A DNA stretch of 64,000 nt from assembly GCA_002344075.1 (NCBI GenBank), contig DDTM01000076.1:1-64000 (forward strand). The letters run 5' to 3'. The DNA is from Bacteroidetes bacterium UBA2364. GTDB lineage: Bacteria; Bacteroidota; Rhodothermia; Rhodothermales; UBA2364. The notes under the pieces were generated by a model that was not told the DNA's origin, made no database searches, and saw nothing but the letters and a program-made list of their open reading frames with translations. Shown one piece after another: positions 1 to 8,431 of this stretch. The position numbers and the translations under genes are program-made. Position 1 is the first letter of the stretch. Every line of letters begins with the position of its first letter.

Positions 1-39
1 TCCTAATCCACTAAAATTGTCAAAAAACCTTAAAAAATT

Positions 40-612
40 ATGACAAACGACTATTTGGACAGCATAAAAAAACAGTTTGAGTATTACAAAATGCTTGGCG
101 ACAAAACATTTTCACAATTACAGGACGACAAGTTGTTTTGGCAATACAATGACGACAGTAACAGTATTGCAACTATTGTAAAACACCTTTGGGGAAATAT
201 GCTTTCACGATGGACAGACTTTTTGACTTCGGACGGAGAAAAGGAATTTCGTAACAGGGACACTGAATTTGAAAACGACATTAAAAGCAAAGATGAGCTT
301 TTAGACAAGTGGAACGAAGGTTGGGGTTGTCTTTTCAACGCAATCAACTCATTGACAAAAGACGACCTTGACAAAATTATCTACATACGCAATCAAGGAC
401 ACACAGTAACCGAAGCCATAAACCGACAACTAGCACATTATCCATATCACATCGGACAAATTGTGTTTTTGGGAAAAATGCTTGCAGAAAACGGTTGGAC
501 TTCGCTCTCAATTCCAAAAGGAAATTCACAATCGTATAACAAAGATAAGTTTTCAAAACCAAAACAAAGAGGACACTTTACAGACGAATTTCTAAATGAC
601 AAGAAAGAGTAA
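40..612 (+). CDS. DUF1572/DinB-like family protein
   Basis: A 190-aa soluble protein that I recognise as the DUF1572 branch of the DinB-like four-helix bundles. The N-terminal helix region, the pattern around IVKHLWGNMLSRW (residues 47-59) and the RQLAHYPYHIGQIVFLGK segment (about 128-145), with its histidines in metal-binding-like positions, are characteristic. The biochemical role of the family is not established; relatives are often listed as possible metal-dependent transferases. The gene is clearly AT-richer than its neighbours (17 of 60 bases are G or C at 61-120) and prefers codons such as aaa, gac and aca, which suggests acquisition from an AT-rich Bacteroidota. It stands alone, with no partner gene on its strand for several kilobases. 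The ATG at 40 follows an A-rich stretch with no Shine-Dalgarno sequence. Confidence 0.85.
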   Translation: MTNDYLDSIKKQFEYYKMLGDKTFSQLQDDKLFWQYNDDSNSIATIVKHLWGNMLSRWTDFLTSDGEKEFRNRDTEFENDIKSKDELLDKWNEGWGCLFNAINSLTKDDLDKIIYIRNQGHTVTEAINRQLAHYPYHIGQIVFLGKMLAENGWTSLSIPKGNSQSYNKDKFSKPKQRGHFTDEFLNDKKE

Positions 613-845
613 AAATCGAACCACTAACAAGGTATTGCCAAAAGGAGTCTATTATGATGCCGCTCCTAAAGAGTCTTTCTCAGCGGTAGGCAGAGCTGTA
701 TTTCACATACGACCTAATCGAAAGGAACCATTTCAAAACTTCCCCAAATGCTCTTTTGCCTCTGGGATCATTTTTTTGCAAAATACAAACCACGTACTAT
801 TTACCACTACCGGGAATTTATTCGACTTTTATACCCTTCATCAAA
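613..845. other. Intergenic region, possible gene remnant
   Basis: No convincing gene is present. The only translation-like signal is a strong Shine-Dalgarno match (AAAGGAG at 641-647) six bases before tandem ATG codons at 654 and 657. These open a reading frame of only 11 codons, stopping at 687-689. This could be the front end of a decayed gene or chance. Longer frames here run antisense into the downstream cytochrome gene and have no protein-like character. Confidence 0.35.
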
Positions 846-851
846 ACATAA

Positions 852-880
852 AAGCCCCCATACAAGTAGTAAGGAGGCTT
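852..880 (-). terminator. Rho-independent terminator of the diheme cytochrome gene
   Basis: On the minus strand an eight-pair stem (AAGCCTCC with GGGGGCTT, one G-U pair) closes a 13-base loop and is followed by TTTATGTTTT. It lies 26 bases past the stop of the cytochrome gene. Confidence 0.6.
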
Positions 881-905
881 GGAACAGGGTGCAACCAGGA
901 CAAAA

Positions 906-1442
906 CTATTGGTTATTGCGTGGCCGGCCTTGTGGGGGACGTGTACCAGCAGGCGGAGCCAGGCGGGGTGGTTCTTTGTGGCCTTGGTGGCATGTGGAAC
1001 AGTTTACCGTCATGCCGCGCTTATCAGCCAATGCGGGGAGGTCTTTTACTTTCGCATTGGTAAATTCTACCAGTCGCGCCATATCACGTGCAATGGCGTG
1101 ATGCTGGTTAGATTCATCCGCCCAGTTGTTAACGTTGTGGCAGAAATCACACGATACGCCCAAGCCACGGCTATATCCCAGATTCATCGCACGGTAAAAG
1201 CGTTCTAAAGGAAGATCTTTCAAGGCTTGGACCTTTAGGCTCGGGAACACATCACCTGCTTTATCTTGTTCGCGGCCTTTGTATTTTTCGATCAGGGCCA
1301 GAGTGTGACGGTCTCGGTCTGCCTGAAGCGAGTCTGCAACGGTGGTGACAGTGTTTGTTATATTGGAGTGTGCCGGGCGTTGGGTTGCCCAGATCAGGGG
1401 CAAAGCAAAAATGCCCAGCATGAGGAAGGGTGTGGCTTTCAT
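906..1442 (-). CDS. Diheme c-type cytochrome, photosynthetic reaction-centre cytochrome-like
   Basis: A 178-aa exported cytochrome with two CXXCH haem-attachment motifs at residues 98-102 (CDFCH) and 148-152 (CSTCH). Each is preceded by a candidate axial methionine, M86 and M121. The pattern Met-x4-Ser-x2-Leu-x-Val-x-C-x2-C-H, seen at M86 to H102, is the repeat of the reaction-centre cytochrome c subunit family; the usual family protein carries four haems and this one has two. An uncleaved or signal-type N-terminus (residues 1-20) directs it to the periplasm. Non-phototrophic Acidobacteriota and Bacteroidota also encode such short forms, so phototrophy should not be inferred. The ATG at 1442 gives a better signal peptide than the GTG at 1454. 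It is probably a soluble electron carrier whose partners are unknown. Confidence 0.85.
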   Translation of the reverse strand: MKATPFLMLGIFALPLIWATQRPAHSNITNTVTTVADSLQADRDRHTLALIEKYKGREQDKAGDVFPSLKVQALKDLPLERFYRAMNLGYSRGLGVSCDFCHNVNNWADESNQHHAIARDMARLVEFTNAKVKDLPALADKRGMTVNCSTCHQGHKEPPRLAPPAGTRPPQGRPRNNQ

Positions 1443-1595
1443 CGTTCTGTTCACATGGCTTTAAAGAAACGATGAAAGGTACAATCTTTTTGAAAAAATG
1501 CCAAACAAAACTGAGCGGAAAACCCATACAGCACAAATTATATGGGCGCAAGACCACGATAAAGCTTGGGTATTGCTTGTATAGCCTCTCTAAAT

Positions 1596-2321
1596 TTAAA
1601 GTTCTGGTTTGCGGTGTCGCATTTGATTTTCCCTATGAAGCGCCACATAGGCATCGGAGACCCTTGTTAAGACGGTTCGTATCACATTCTCGGGCCTAAT
1701 GCCCCAGACTTCAATGTCTTCATCGGGTTGTTCAAACAAAAAATCGGCATCCGAAATAAACCATAGCGGACGACTCAGGACTTCTTCGGGGTATTCCTCG
1801 TTTTCGTGGGCTGGTCCATAGACCACATGGTATTTTAAATAATTGTTGTGGCGTCCGGGGTTATAAAAAACCCGCGACCGTTTTGGGATAGAAATTTGGG
1901 TACTGGTGGTGTCGTGCCTTAGCGTAACAGTACGGATGGGAACAGAAACGGCCATGAGCATTCTGCCTGGTATCTGAACCGTTTCCCAATCGGAGATCTG
2001 AATGGAAATGGGGTTTAGGCTGCCATTGTCTATGTATAAATGGGTATGGTTGTTTTTCCAACTCCAAAACAGACCCAATCCTGTCCCAATCCCGACCAAA
2101 ACATAAACAAATGCGGTGAGCGTACTGCCAATGTCCTCGAATAGGTTCCTGCTTCCTATTACCCATTTAAAGACCAAACCAAGTGCCAAACACCCCATCG
2201 GGAAAGCAACCATCGAAAAGGAGGCCAGAGAAATAAACGGCCATAGGACAAAAAAGCCACTACCCAAAAAGTAGGTGATAGACGATGCGATGGTCAAAAA
2301 TCCAAAGGTAAATTTATACAT
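1596..2321 (-). CDS. Hypothetical membrane protein
   Basis: I do not recognise this 241-aa protein. Roughly residues 5-30, 33-53 and 63-88 are hydrophobic and would form three to four membrane segments. They are followed by a soluble domain of about 150 residues with a beta-rich character. The soluble part contains an acidic stretch near residue 214 and ends in a basic tail. No catalytic motif is visible. It sits between the cytochrome and the TonB-dependent receptor, separated from each by more than 130 bases, so it is probably its own transcription unit. The first ATG at 2321 immediately begins the hydrophobic N-terminus and is the natural start. Confidence 0.7.
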   Translation of the reverse strand: MYKFTFGFLTIASSITYFLGSGFFVLWPFISLASFSMVAFPMGCLALGLVFKWVIGSRNLFEDIGSTLTAFVYVLVGIGTGLGLFWSWKNNHTHLYIDNGSLNPISIQISDWETVQIPGRMLMAVSVPIRTVTLRHDTTSTQISIPKRSRVFYNPGRHNNYLKYHVVYGPAHENEEYPEEVLSRPLWFISDADFLFEQPDEDIEVWGIRPENVIRTVLTRVSDAYVALHRENQMRHRKPEL

Positions 2322-2410
2322 ACGATCATCCTGAAAAAGGTAAACAACCGCTTAGAAAATTTATATAACGATGGAAGAAAAACTTGGTTCGGAATACCAA
2401 GTGATAAAAA

Positions 2411-2440
2411 AAGCCGCTGTTCAAAATAAAACAACGGCTT
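2411..2440 (-). terminator. Rho-independent terminator of the TonB-dependent receptor gene
   Basis: Read on the minus strand, an 11-position stem with one mismatch (AAGCCGTTGTT with AACAGCGGCTT) is followed by an uninterrupted T run. It begins 24 bases after the receptor stop codon at 2465. Confidence 0.75.
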
Positions 2441-2464
2441 ATAGAGACAACTTATTTTATTTGG

Positions 2465-4762
2465 TTACCACTCGATTGAAAAACCGATATTGGGTAGGAA
2501 AGAGACCTGTGAAGAAGGCCGTAGGTTGTTGGGGTAGGCTGGGTCTTGTGTATAGGTGTAGGTGAACAGATTATCGTGGTTATACAGGTTTTGAATATCT
2601 ATATAGGCCACCCCATTCAGTTTATTAAAGAAGAAACGGCGGTCCACCCGGAAGTCTAAGCGGTGGTAGGCGGGCATTCGTAGGCTGTTGAGCTTGGAGA
2701 AGTCTTGTACTCCGCGCCCAGTAATCTTGTATTCTGCTGCCGATTTTGCAAGGTCGAATGGGGTAAATGGATTGCCGGAGGTGAACCGCCATTTTACGCC
2801 AAACTCCCATTTCTGGCCAATACGATACCCGGAGGTGAGCGAAACTGCATGACGAACATCCCAACTGGATGGCCGGAAGACCCCGTCTTTGCCTGTAAAT
2901 TCACTCCAAACCAAGGCATACGAGGCGAGGCCATAGAGGCGTTCCACCATTTTCTTTTGTGCAAACAATTCAAGCCCATAGGCACGACCTTTTCCAATAC
3001 CCGACACCGCTTCGGCACCCACAAATCCAAAATCGCCCCCCAGATTCGCCAAGGAAATGCCAGATTTTTCCGAGACCGGGTAGTTTTCATATTGCTTATA
3101 AAAACCTTCTAAAGACAAACGAAGGCTGGGACGTGCTTGCCACGCCGCACCGCCAATGTAATGGCTGGTATGGATGTATGGAAGGTCTTGGTTGACATAG
3201 GTATTGTTCTGGCTAATGGCCATTGTCAAGTATTCCGGCGATTGGTTGAAAACCCCATAGGAGGCGTTGAGCGAAACCGTTGGAGTTAAGGCATAAGATG
3301 CCGAAAGACGGGGCGCAAGGTAGTTTTTGCCGAGGAAGGAGTTTCCATCATAGCGTAATCCGAGGGTGGACGTGAATTTTCCGTTTGCATTTCTAAGGAT
3401 GGCTTGGCCATAAGCAAAGTATTTCCAAAGCAATAAGGTGTTCTGGAATGTCAGATCAAAGGGCACGGCGGGAGTGGCTTTCTGAAAAAAGTCGGATGCA
3501 ATCCGTGCATTGGTTGCCCCGCCGCCATACCCAAGCGAAAGGGTTTTGGTTATTTTCTTGTCCACATCCACCCGTAAACGGTTTTCGGATTCTTGTGAGG
3601 TATTGGTGAAGATGTTTTCGTTGGTTTCGCGGTTTACATCGGCAAACCGGAATTCGTTCATGGAGCGGCTAAGGGCCATATTCATAAAACCGTCTTTAAA
3701 TAGATGTCGCCATACCAGACCATTGGTATAACTCCATTGGTCATTATCAAAAATCCGATCAGCAATCTCTTGTTGTTCAAAGGTGGGATCTTCGGGTACA
3801 TTAAACTCAAAATTATCAATCGCACCGAGTCCTACAAAGGTTAGACGATTGTTTTTATTCAGGTTGTACTCCAATTTGGTTTGGAAGTCCCAGTATGAAG
3901 GCAGGATGGGAAGTCCGATTACCTCAAAGAGAAACTGGATATAGGATCGTCTTGCGGAAAAAAACCAGTTACCCTTATTACCTAGGGGACCATCTAAATT
4001 TATTCCTGCATCGGTGGCCGAAACCGTAAAATCTCCAGCAATCCGATCTGGCGAACCCGGACGGTTTTCAATAATGAGCAGCGAGGAGAGCGCGTCCCCA
4101 TAACGTGCAGGGAAGCCGCCGGAATAAAAGTCACTGTTGGCAATAAAGTCCACGTTGATCATGCCTAAGGGGCCACCCGTTGCGCCTTGGGTCGCGAAGT
4201 GGTTGATCTGTGGGATTTCGATACCATCTAAAAAATACGCATTTTCGCCGGGGCCGCCCCCACGCACCAAAAGGTCGTTCCGGTTATCGGCGCCTGTGGT
4301 AACGCCGGGTAACGAGAGCAGAGAGCGGGAGATATCGCCCTGGCCGCCTGGTGTACGCCGGATTTCCTCTGCCGAAATACTACGGATGGAGACAGGAGCA
4401 TCGGACTTGGTTTCAAAAACAGAGCCTTGAATGGTGACACTGGCCGCTTCGTTGATGGATTCTGAAAGTTCAAGTTGTAAAACGGTTGGGCGGCTATTCT
4501 GAACCACAATATCCGTTTTTGTGAGTGGGGTGAATCCGACAAAGGTGGCCCGAATCGTGACAACGCCAACCGGGATTCCTGAAATCTGGAAGTTCCCTTC
4601 GATGTCGCTGACAGCACCAAACGATGTACCAACCACCTGGACGGTCACGCCCGGAATCGCTTGCTTGGTCAGTGCATCGGTAACGGTTCCTCGTACAACG
4701 CCTGTTTGGGCGAAAGTCCATACGGGAAGACAAAATGTCAGAAGTAGATAAATTTTTTTCAT
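2465..4762 (-). CDS. TonB-dependent receptor with carboxypeptidase-regulatory-like domain
   Basis: A 765-aa outer-membrane receptor. A signal peptide ends at AQ (residues 19-20). Residues about 22-105 form a carboxypeptidase-regulatory-like beta-sandwich (VRGTVTDALTKQAIPGV is its hallmark). A plug domain follows (about 115-235, with LSLPGV and LVRGGGPGENAYFLDGIEI), and the remainder is a 22-strand-type barrel ending in the aromatic residue W765, as expected for BAM-assembled proteins. These receptors import large or scarce substrates using the ExbB-ExbD-TonB motor. No SusD-like partner or binding lipoprotein lies next to it, so it is of the stand-alone type and its ligand cannot be inferred. 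It is a single-gene unit with its own terminator. Confidence 0.92.
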   Translation of the reverse strand: MKKIYLLLTFCLPVWTFAQTGVVRGTVTDALTKQAIPGVTVQVVGTSFGAVSDIEGNFQISGIPVGVVTIRATFVGFTPLTKTDIVVQNSRPTVLQLELSESINEAASVTIQGSVFETKSDAPVSIRSISAEEIRRTPGGQGDISRSLLSLPGVTTGADNRNDLLVRGGGPGENAYFLDGIEIPQINHFATQGATGGPLGMINVDFIANSDFYSGGFPARYGDALSSLLIIENRPGSPDRIAGDFTVSATDAGINLDGPLGNKGNWFFSARRSYIQFLFEVIGLPILPSYWDFQTKLEYNLNKNNRLTFVGLGAIDNFEFNVPEDPTFEQQEIADRIFDNDQWSYTNGLVWRHLFKDGFMNMALSRSMNEFRFADVNRETNENIFTNTSQESENRLRVDVDKKITKTLSLGYGGGATNARIASDFFQKATPAVPFDLTFQNTLLLWKYFAYGQAILRNANGKFTSTLGLRYDGNSFLGKNYLAPRLSASYALTPTVSLNASYGVFNQSPEYLTMAISQNNTYVNQDLPYIHTSHYIGGAAWQARPSLRLSLEGFYKQYENYPVSEKSGISLANLGGDFGFVGAEAVSGIGKGRAYGLELFAQKKMVERLYGLASYALVWSEFTGKDGVFRPSSWDVRHAVSLTSGYRIGQKWEFGVKWRFTSGNPFTPFDLAKSAAEYKITGRGVQDFSKLNSLRMPAYHRLDFRVDRRFFFNKLNGVAYIDIQNLYNHDNLFTYTYTQDPAYPNNLRPSSQVSFLPNIGFSIEW

Positions 4763-4890
4763 TTGTAAGAGAGAAAATCGTTTGGGTAGTTATATTTTAC
4801 CTTTAGAATAGGCATTTCGTTACTATTTCGTCTATGAGAATCGTTTAACAGCCTGACAAGTGCGATAAACGGTATTAAAGAGATCGTTGC

Positions 4891-5748
4891 TTATGAAGGT
4901 TTTGATAGCTGAAGGATGAGGTGTGCCAGTTCCATCGGAGCTTCTGAAAGCAGTGCATGTCCGACATTTGGGAGAATATGATGCTGGCCGAAGTGAATGT
5001 GTTGTGCCATCTCTCGGTTAAGGGCTGTAAACTTAGGATCATCCCCTCCTGTTACTAGGCACACTGGAAGGGTTAGGTGGTCTAAAACAGGCCATAATGA
5101 AGGCTGCATACCTGTACCAATGGTTCTCAGCGATTGCGCCCACCCTGCGGGCATACCCTTTTGTTTGTCCGAAATAATGGCTTCCAGAGTATTGGGACGT
5201 GTATGAAGAGAAGCCCAGAGCGGTGTATGATACCACTTATAAAGATGTTCTCTAAGGGCAAAGGCACGCTTATGTTCCTCCATCAACGCAATTTGTTCCA
5301 GTTGCAAGGCGAGGGCTTCGTCCTGTGCTTGTCGTCCATTGCGCTCCGTTGCGGTTTTTAAGCCCGGAGAAGCGGAGATCAGTACCAGATGTTGGAGGTG
5401 TACAGGAAAATGACAGGCCATAAACAAGGCGACACGTCCTCCCATTGAATAACCGGCAACCTTCCACGGAACGTGCAATTCATTTTCTCTAAATGTTTCT
5501 AAAGCGTCTGTAATTTCAGACATCGTTCCGTAAGACAAAGGAATTTCTGCTTTTTTCCAATGGAGAGGCCAATTTTTAGTGGAGGCGTGGTGCCCCGGTA
5601 AATCAGCCAGAATACACCGATACGTTGATTCTAAGGGCCGGATCACCGGATACCAGTCCCGCGCATTTCCCATAAAACCGTGAAGGAATAAAATCGGTGA
5701 TCGAGGATCCGCTGGCCGATTTTCAAAATAGAGGCAAAGACGCATCAT
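4891..5748 (-). CDS. menH: Alpha/beta hydrolase, probable MenH (SHCHC synthase)
   Basis: A 285-aa alpha/beta-hydrolase with the catalytic triad visible: the nucleophile serine in GYSMGGR (residues about 143-149), an aspartate near TGGDDPKF and a histidine in NVGHA. The oxyanion region LHGFMGNARDW and the SASPGL segment after the nucleophile match MenH, which removes pyruvate to form 2-succinyl-6-hydroxy-2,4-cyclohexadiene-1-carboxylate in menaquinone synthesis. No other men gene is in the window, so a related esterase role cannot be excluded. Its ATGATG start overlaps the stop of rsmG by four bases, so the two are translationally coupled. Length is slightly above the usual 250-270 residues. 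Confidence 0.75.
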   Translation of the reverse strand: MMRLCLYFENRPADPRSPILFLHGFMGNARDWYPVIRPLESTYRCILADLPGHHASTKNWPLHWKKAEIPLSYGTMSEITDALETFRENELHVPWKVAGYSMGGRVALFMACHFPVHLQHLVLISASPGLKTATERNGRQAQDEALALQLEQIALMEEHKRAFALREHLYKWYHTPLWASLHTRPNTLEAIISDKQKGMPAGWAQSLRTIGTGMQPSLWPVLDHLTLPVCLVTGGDDPKFTALNREMAQHIHFGQHHILPNVGHALLSEAPMELAHLILQLSKPS

Positions 5749-6428
5749 GGCATGGCTTCTACGGTCATCCGTACCTTTTCTTCAAAATAAGGCCGCCCCA
5801 GAACCTCTGTGAGTGAGGTCTGGCGTACCAATACGTGGGGAAAACGATTTTTAAGTTGTGCTACTTCTTCGGTTAGGTTGCCCCCTTTTAGACAGAGGAG
5901 GCCGGGTTGCCAAGCGTTGACGGGTGCTGAAAAGGGGATGCGTATTCGGTTAAACCAGAACCACAAATCCTTCAAAGGAGCTGTTGCGCGCGAGACGGCA
6001 TAATGGGCTTTTCCTGTCCAAGTCTCGGCCCGAAGTGCATAAGCAGATACATTGTCCAATCCTAATGTTTGAGACATTTCCTGTACCGCTCGTATTTTCT
6101 TTCCGGTGCTGTCTATTAGATGAAAGTGTACATTGGGAAAACAAATGGCCAGTACCAAACCGGGTAAACCGCCTCCGGTTCCAAAATCCACCACTTCCGC
6201 GTGGTCCGGAAAAGGGCGTTCGGTAAGGCTAAGGCAGTGCAAAATGTGCCGTTCATAACAATCTGCGGGGTCCATTTGTCTGGAGATGAGGTTAATCCTA
6301 CCATTGGTTTCAATGAGCAGGGCTTCGTAATGCATTAACAAGGACCGTTGTTGTTCGGATAAAAAATCTTCAGGTTGAAACATATGTTCGTACATTCTTT
6401 TAGGAGGGAATTTACCGTTCTGCTCCAT
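5745..6428 (-). CDS. rsmG: 16S rRNA (guanine-527-N7)-methyltransferase RsmG
   Basis: A 227-aa methyltransferase that methylates G527 of 16S rRNA with S-adenosylmethionine. Recognition rests on the N-terminal helical region with INLISR, the HILHCLSL segment, the SAM-binding motif VVDFGTGGGLPGLVLAI (about residues 79-95) and the SRATAPL motif near residue 147, which is typical of RsmG (GidB). Usual family length is 205-240 residues. Alternative ATG codons at residues 12 and 16 exist; the motif-bearing part is unaffected. It is followed with a four-base overlap by the menH-like gene. Confidence 0.93.
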   Translation of the reverse strand: MEQNGKFPPKRMYEHMFQPEDFLSEQQRSLLMHYEALLIETNGRINLISRQMDPADCYERHILHCLSLTERPFPDHAEVVDFGTGGGLPGLVLAICFPNVHFHLIDSTGKKIRAVQEMSQTLGLDNVSAYALRAETWTGKAHYAVSRATAPLKDLWFWFNRIRIPFSAPVNAWQPGLLCLKGGNLTEEVAQLKNRFPHVLVRQTSLTEVLGRPYFEEKVRMTVEAMP

Positions 6429-6630
6429 TGGGTTCAGCGGGATTTTTTACGAAACCGGTTTGGTTTTTGGCGTCAAAACCTCAAATCGAACAAAGGTGAG
6501 GACGTTTCCTGCCATTGTATCTGGCTGCAAGGGGGATGTCTGAAAACTTTTTCAGGGCAATACCAGTAAAACCCGCTCTAATGTGTATTTTATACCTCTA
6601 CCCCTTTCCATTCAGTCAACCAACATCCAC

Positions 6631-7149
6631 ATGAAATATGTGCCTTTTCTGTTATTCGGGCTTTCACTATTCCTAACACAATGCGATACGGGCCTTCAGG
6701 AAGCCTTTATCCGTGAAGCATCCCAAAAACCTGTCGGAGTGACCCGTACCGATAAGGGCGGTGGCCTAATAAAAAGTACTAATGGCACGCCTATCGAAGA
6801 AGACAAAACCGATTGGCGTTCTGCTCCTTTTTATACAGGTTATGTTCGCTTTAACCCTGCTTTCCCCAATCCGATTTCGAGTGGTTTTGTAACCATCCCC
6901 GTTATCGTCACAGCGACCGACCAGTTGCCCAATGGCCTTACTCTTCGTGGGTATAATGACCAAGGTCGGTTTATACTCTTGGATGAAATAGGTCAAACGG
7001 GCTTACCCGGTGCTTATACGTTTAATTTTGACATCAGCCTTCTTTCTGCCTCCGGATCGGTCTCTACCATAAAAGGCATACACCGCCTTTTCATCTTTGA
7101 TCGATTAAGTGGGGAAATGGTAAGCTATGGTGACCTATTGGTTGAATAA
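6631..7149 (+). CDS. Hypothetical lipoprotein
   Basis: A 172-aa protein of unknown function. The ATG at 6631 gives a clean lipoprotein signal (hydrophobic core, then LTQC with the cysteine at residue 18), while the upstream in-frame ATG at 6583 adds only 16 untypical residues. After lipidation a linker of about 40 residues precedes a small domain with beta-rich sequence (residues about 60-170; it contains RFNPAFPNPIS followed by alternating hydrophobics, resembling an immunoglobulin-like or FlgD-like fold). No enzymatic motif is visible. It is transcribed divergently from rsmG and ends just before the terminator of the opposing exbB-exbD pair. Confidence 0.75.
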   Translation: MKYVPFLLFGLSLFLTQCDTGLQEAFIREASQKPVGVTRTDKGGGLIKSTNGTPIEEDKTDWRSAPFYTGYVRFNPAFPNPISSGFVTIPVIVTATDQLPNGLTLRGYNDQGRFILLDEIGQTGLPGAYTFNFDISLLSASGSVSTIKGIHRLFIFDRLSGEMVSYGDLLVE

Positions 7150-7153
7150 AAAA

Positions 7154-7175
7154 GGCCGATAAACACATATCGGCC
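7154..7175 (-). terminator. Rho-independent terminator downstream of exbD
   Basis: A perfect eight-base-pair stem (GGCCGATA with TATCGGCC) around a six-base loop. On the minus strand it is followed by TTTTTTATTC, so it terminates the exbB-exbD transcript. The plus strand lacks a T run, so the convergent lipoprotein gene would not be terminated here as efficiently. Confidence 0.85.
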
Positions 7176-7203
7176 ACTAAGACATAAAGCCTGCTCTAAG
7201 GGA

Positions 7204-7632
7204 CTAATTTCCGGAAGAGGTGTCTTCTTCTGGTTGTTCGGTGGCAATTGCCACACGCAAGTCCAATGATGCCGCCGCCGACATAACCGCCGTGACTACG
7301 CCATGACGTGCCTTTTCATCCGCACGAATGACCACTTTTTGTAAATCCCCTTTGTTTGCATTTAAGGTACCAACCAGATCCTCTTCGCGGATTTGCACTT
7401 GGTTTACAAAAATCTCATTGTTTTCCGTGACAATGACAGTCAAATATTGCTCGCTGTCTGTTGGGGTTCCGGCTTCGGCCTTGGGGACGTTCACCGGAAG
7501 TCCATTTTGGATGATAAAGTTAGAGGTCAACAAGAAAAAAATGAGGAGCAACATGGTGATGTCCGCCATTCCTGCCTGACTAAAAGACTCCATCGGACGG
7601 AGTTTACTGGTGGAAAAATGAAAGCGGCTCAT
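7204..7632 (-). CDS. exbD: ExbD/TolR family biopolymer transport protein
   Basis: A 142-aa inner-membrane protein with a short cytoplasmic N-terminus, one membrane helix (about residues 24-42) and a periplasmic domain of about 95 residues. The conserved proton-carrying aspartate is D24, in GMADITMLLLIFFLL. The periplasmic domain has the usual ExbD/TolR pattern ending near VVTAVMSAAASLDLRVAIAT. With the ExbB-type protein it forms the proton-driven motor that energises outer-membrane processes. One base separates it from exbB. No TonB or TolA gene follows, as would be usual. ExbD and TolR cannot be told apart from sequence alone. Confidence 0.92.
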   Translation of the reverse strand: MSRFHFSTSKLRPMESFSQAGMADITMLLLIFFLLTSNFIIQNGLPVNVPKAEAGTPTDSEQYLTVIVTENNEIFVNQVQIREEDLVGTLNANKGDLQKVVIRADEKARHGVVTAVMSAAASLDLRVAIATEQPEEDTSSGN

Positions 7633-7633
7633 C

Positions 7634-8401
7634 TCAATATTGTGGATTTTGTTGCGGATACGGGTATGGTTGTGTGGTTTGTGGCATCATCATCGTGGGA
7701 ACAGGTTCCTGTAGAAGGTCAATGAAGTCCGAGGAAAAACGTTCCATTTGATTCACAATGAAATGGTATCGTTCCAGTAGATAATTATAGGCAATCTGTG
7801 TGGGAATAGCGACAATTAGACCTCCTACTGTGGTAATGAGCGCTGTCCAGATCCCGCCCGCCAAAACACTTGGATTGACCTGCCCCTGCATACTTTGGAT
7901 GGACTGGAAGGCTTCGACCATGCCCAATACAGTACCCAAAAATCCTAAAAGTGGGGCAACCCCGGCAATGGTTGCAAGCCAAACCAACCTTTTTTCTAAC
8001 TTGTATGCTTGGTCTCTACCTTCGATTAAGACAATTTCCTGAATCTCGGTAATCGGGCGACCAATTCGTTCTAAACCCTTTTTGACGACCTGTGCCACTG
8101 GTTTCGGGATGGTAGAGCAATAGGTGAGTGCCCCCCGAACATCGCCGCCTTGTAAGTAGCGGCGGATGTACTCGATAAAGTTTTCGTTTGCCGAGGCTTT
8201 GCGGTAAAGTAAAAAGCGCTCTATAAATACATATACTGCCAAGAGCGAGGCGATGATAATGGGAATCATAACCCACCCACCGGACCATACGAGGTCAAAC
8301 ATGCTGGGTGTGGCCGAGGGTGTTACAGGGGCTGGTTGTGTGACAAGGGGGGGGGCGGTTGGTTGCTGTAAGGCAAGTATAAATCCGTTAAGCAATGTCA
8401 T
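7634..8401 (-). CDS. exbB: MotA/TolQ/ExbB family proton channel protein
   Basis: A 255-aa inner-membrane protein with three membrane segments at about residues 43-62, 141-165 and 180-205. Family signatures are PLLGFLGTVLGM (150-161) and ALITTVGGLIVAIP (187-200). Together with ExbD it makes the proton-conducting motor. It has a Thr/Pro-rich N-terminal extension of about 33 residues before the usual family start; an internal ATG (codon 34, at 8302) would give the standard-length protein. The extension is encoded over a run of nine C/G pairs (8347-8355). The C-terminus is rich in Gln, Pro and Tyr. A terminator-like hairpin lies 30 bases upstream of the start. Confidence 0.92.
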   Translation of the reverse strand: MTLLNGFILALQQPTAPPLVTQPAPVTPSATPSMFDLVWSGGWVMIPIIIASLLAVYVFIERFLLYRKASANENFIEYIRRYLQGGDVRGALTYCSTIPKPVAQVVKKGLERIGRPITEIQEIVLIEGRDQAYKLEKRLVWLATIAGVAPLLGFLGTVLGMVEAFQSIQSMQGQVNPSVLAGGIWTALITTVGGLIVAIPTQIAYNYLLERYHFIVNQMERFSSDFIDLLQEPVPTMMMPQTTQPYPYPQQNPQY

Positions 8402-8431
8402 GGGGTTTTGCGGAGCAAGTGGGGAAAGAGA

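Noticed and set aside
613..700. Integron cassette recombination site after the DUF1572 gene
   Set aside because: TAACAAGG near 627 and GGTAGGC at 685 faintly recall attC core sites, but the pair does not match the consensus and no folded attC palindrome or integrase is visible.
596..1208. Plus-strand frames opposite the diheme cytochrome
   Set aside because: They overlap a gene with two CXXCH motifs on the minus strand, differ from each other in frame and have no recognisable domain. They are shadows.
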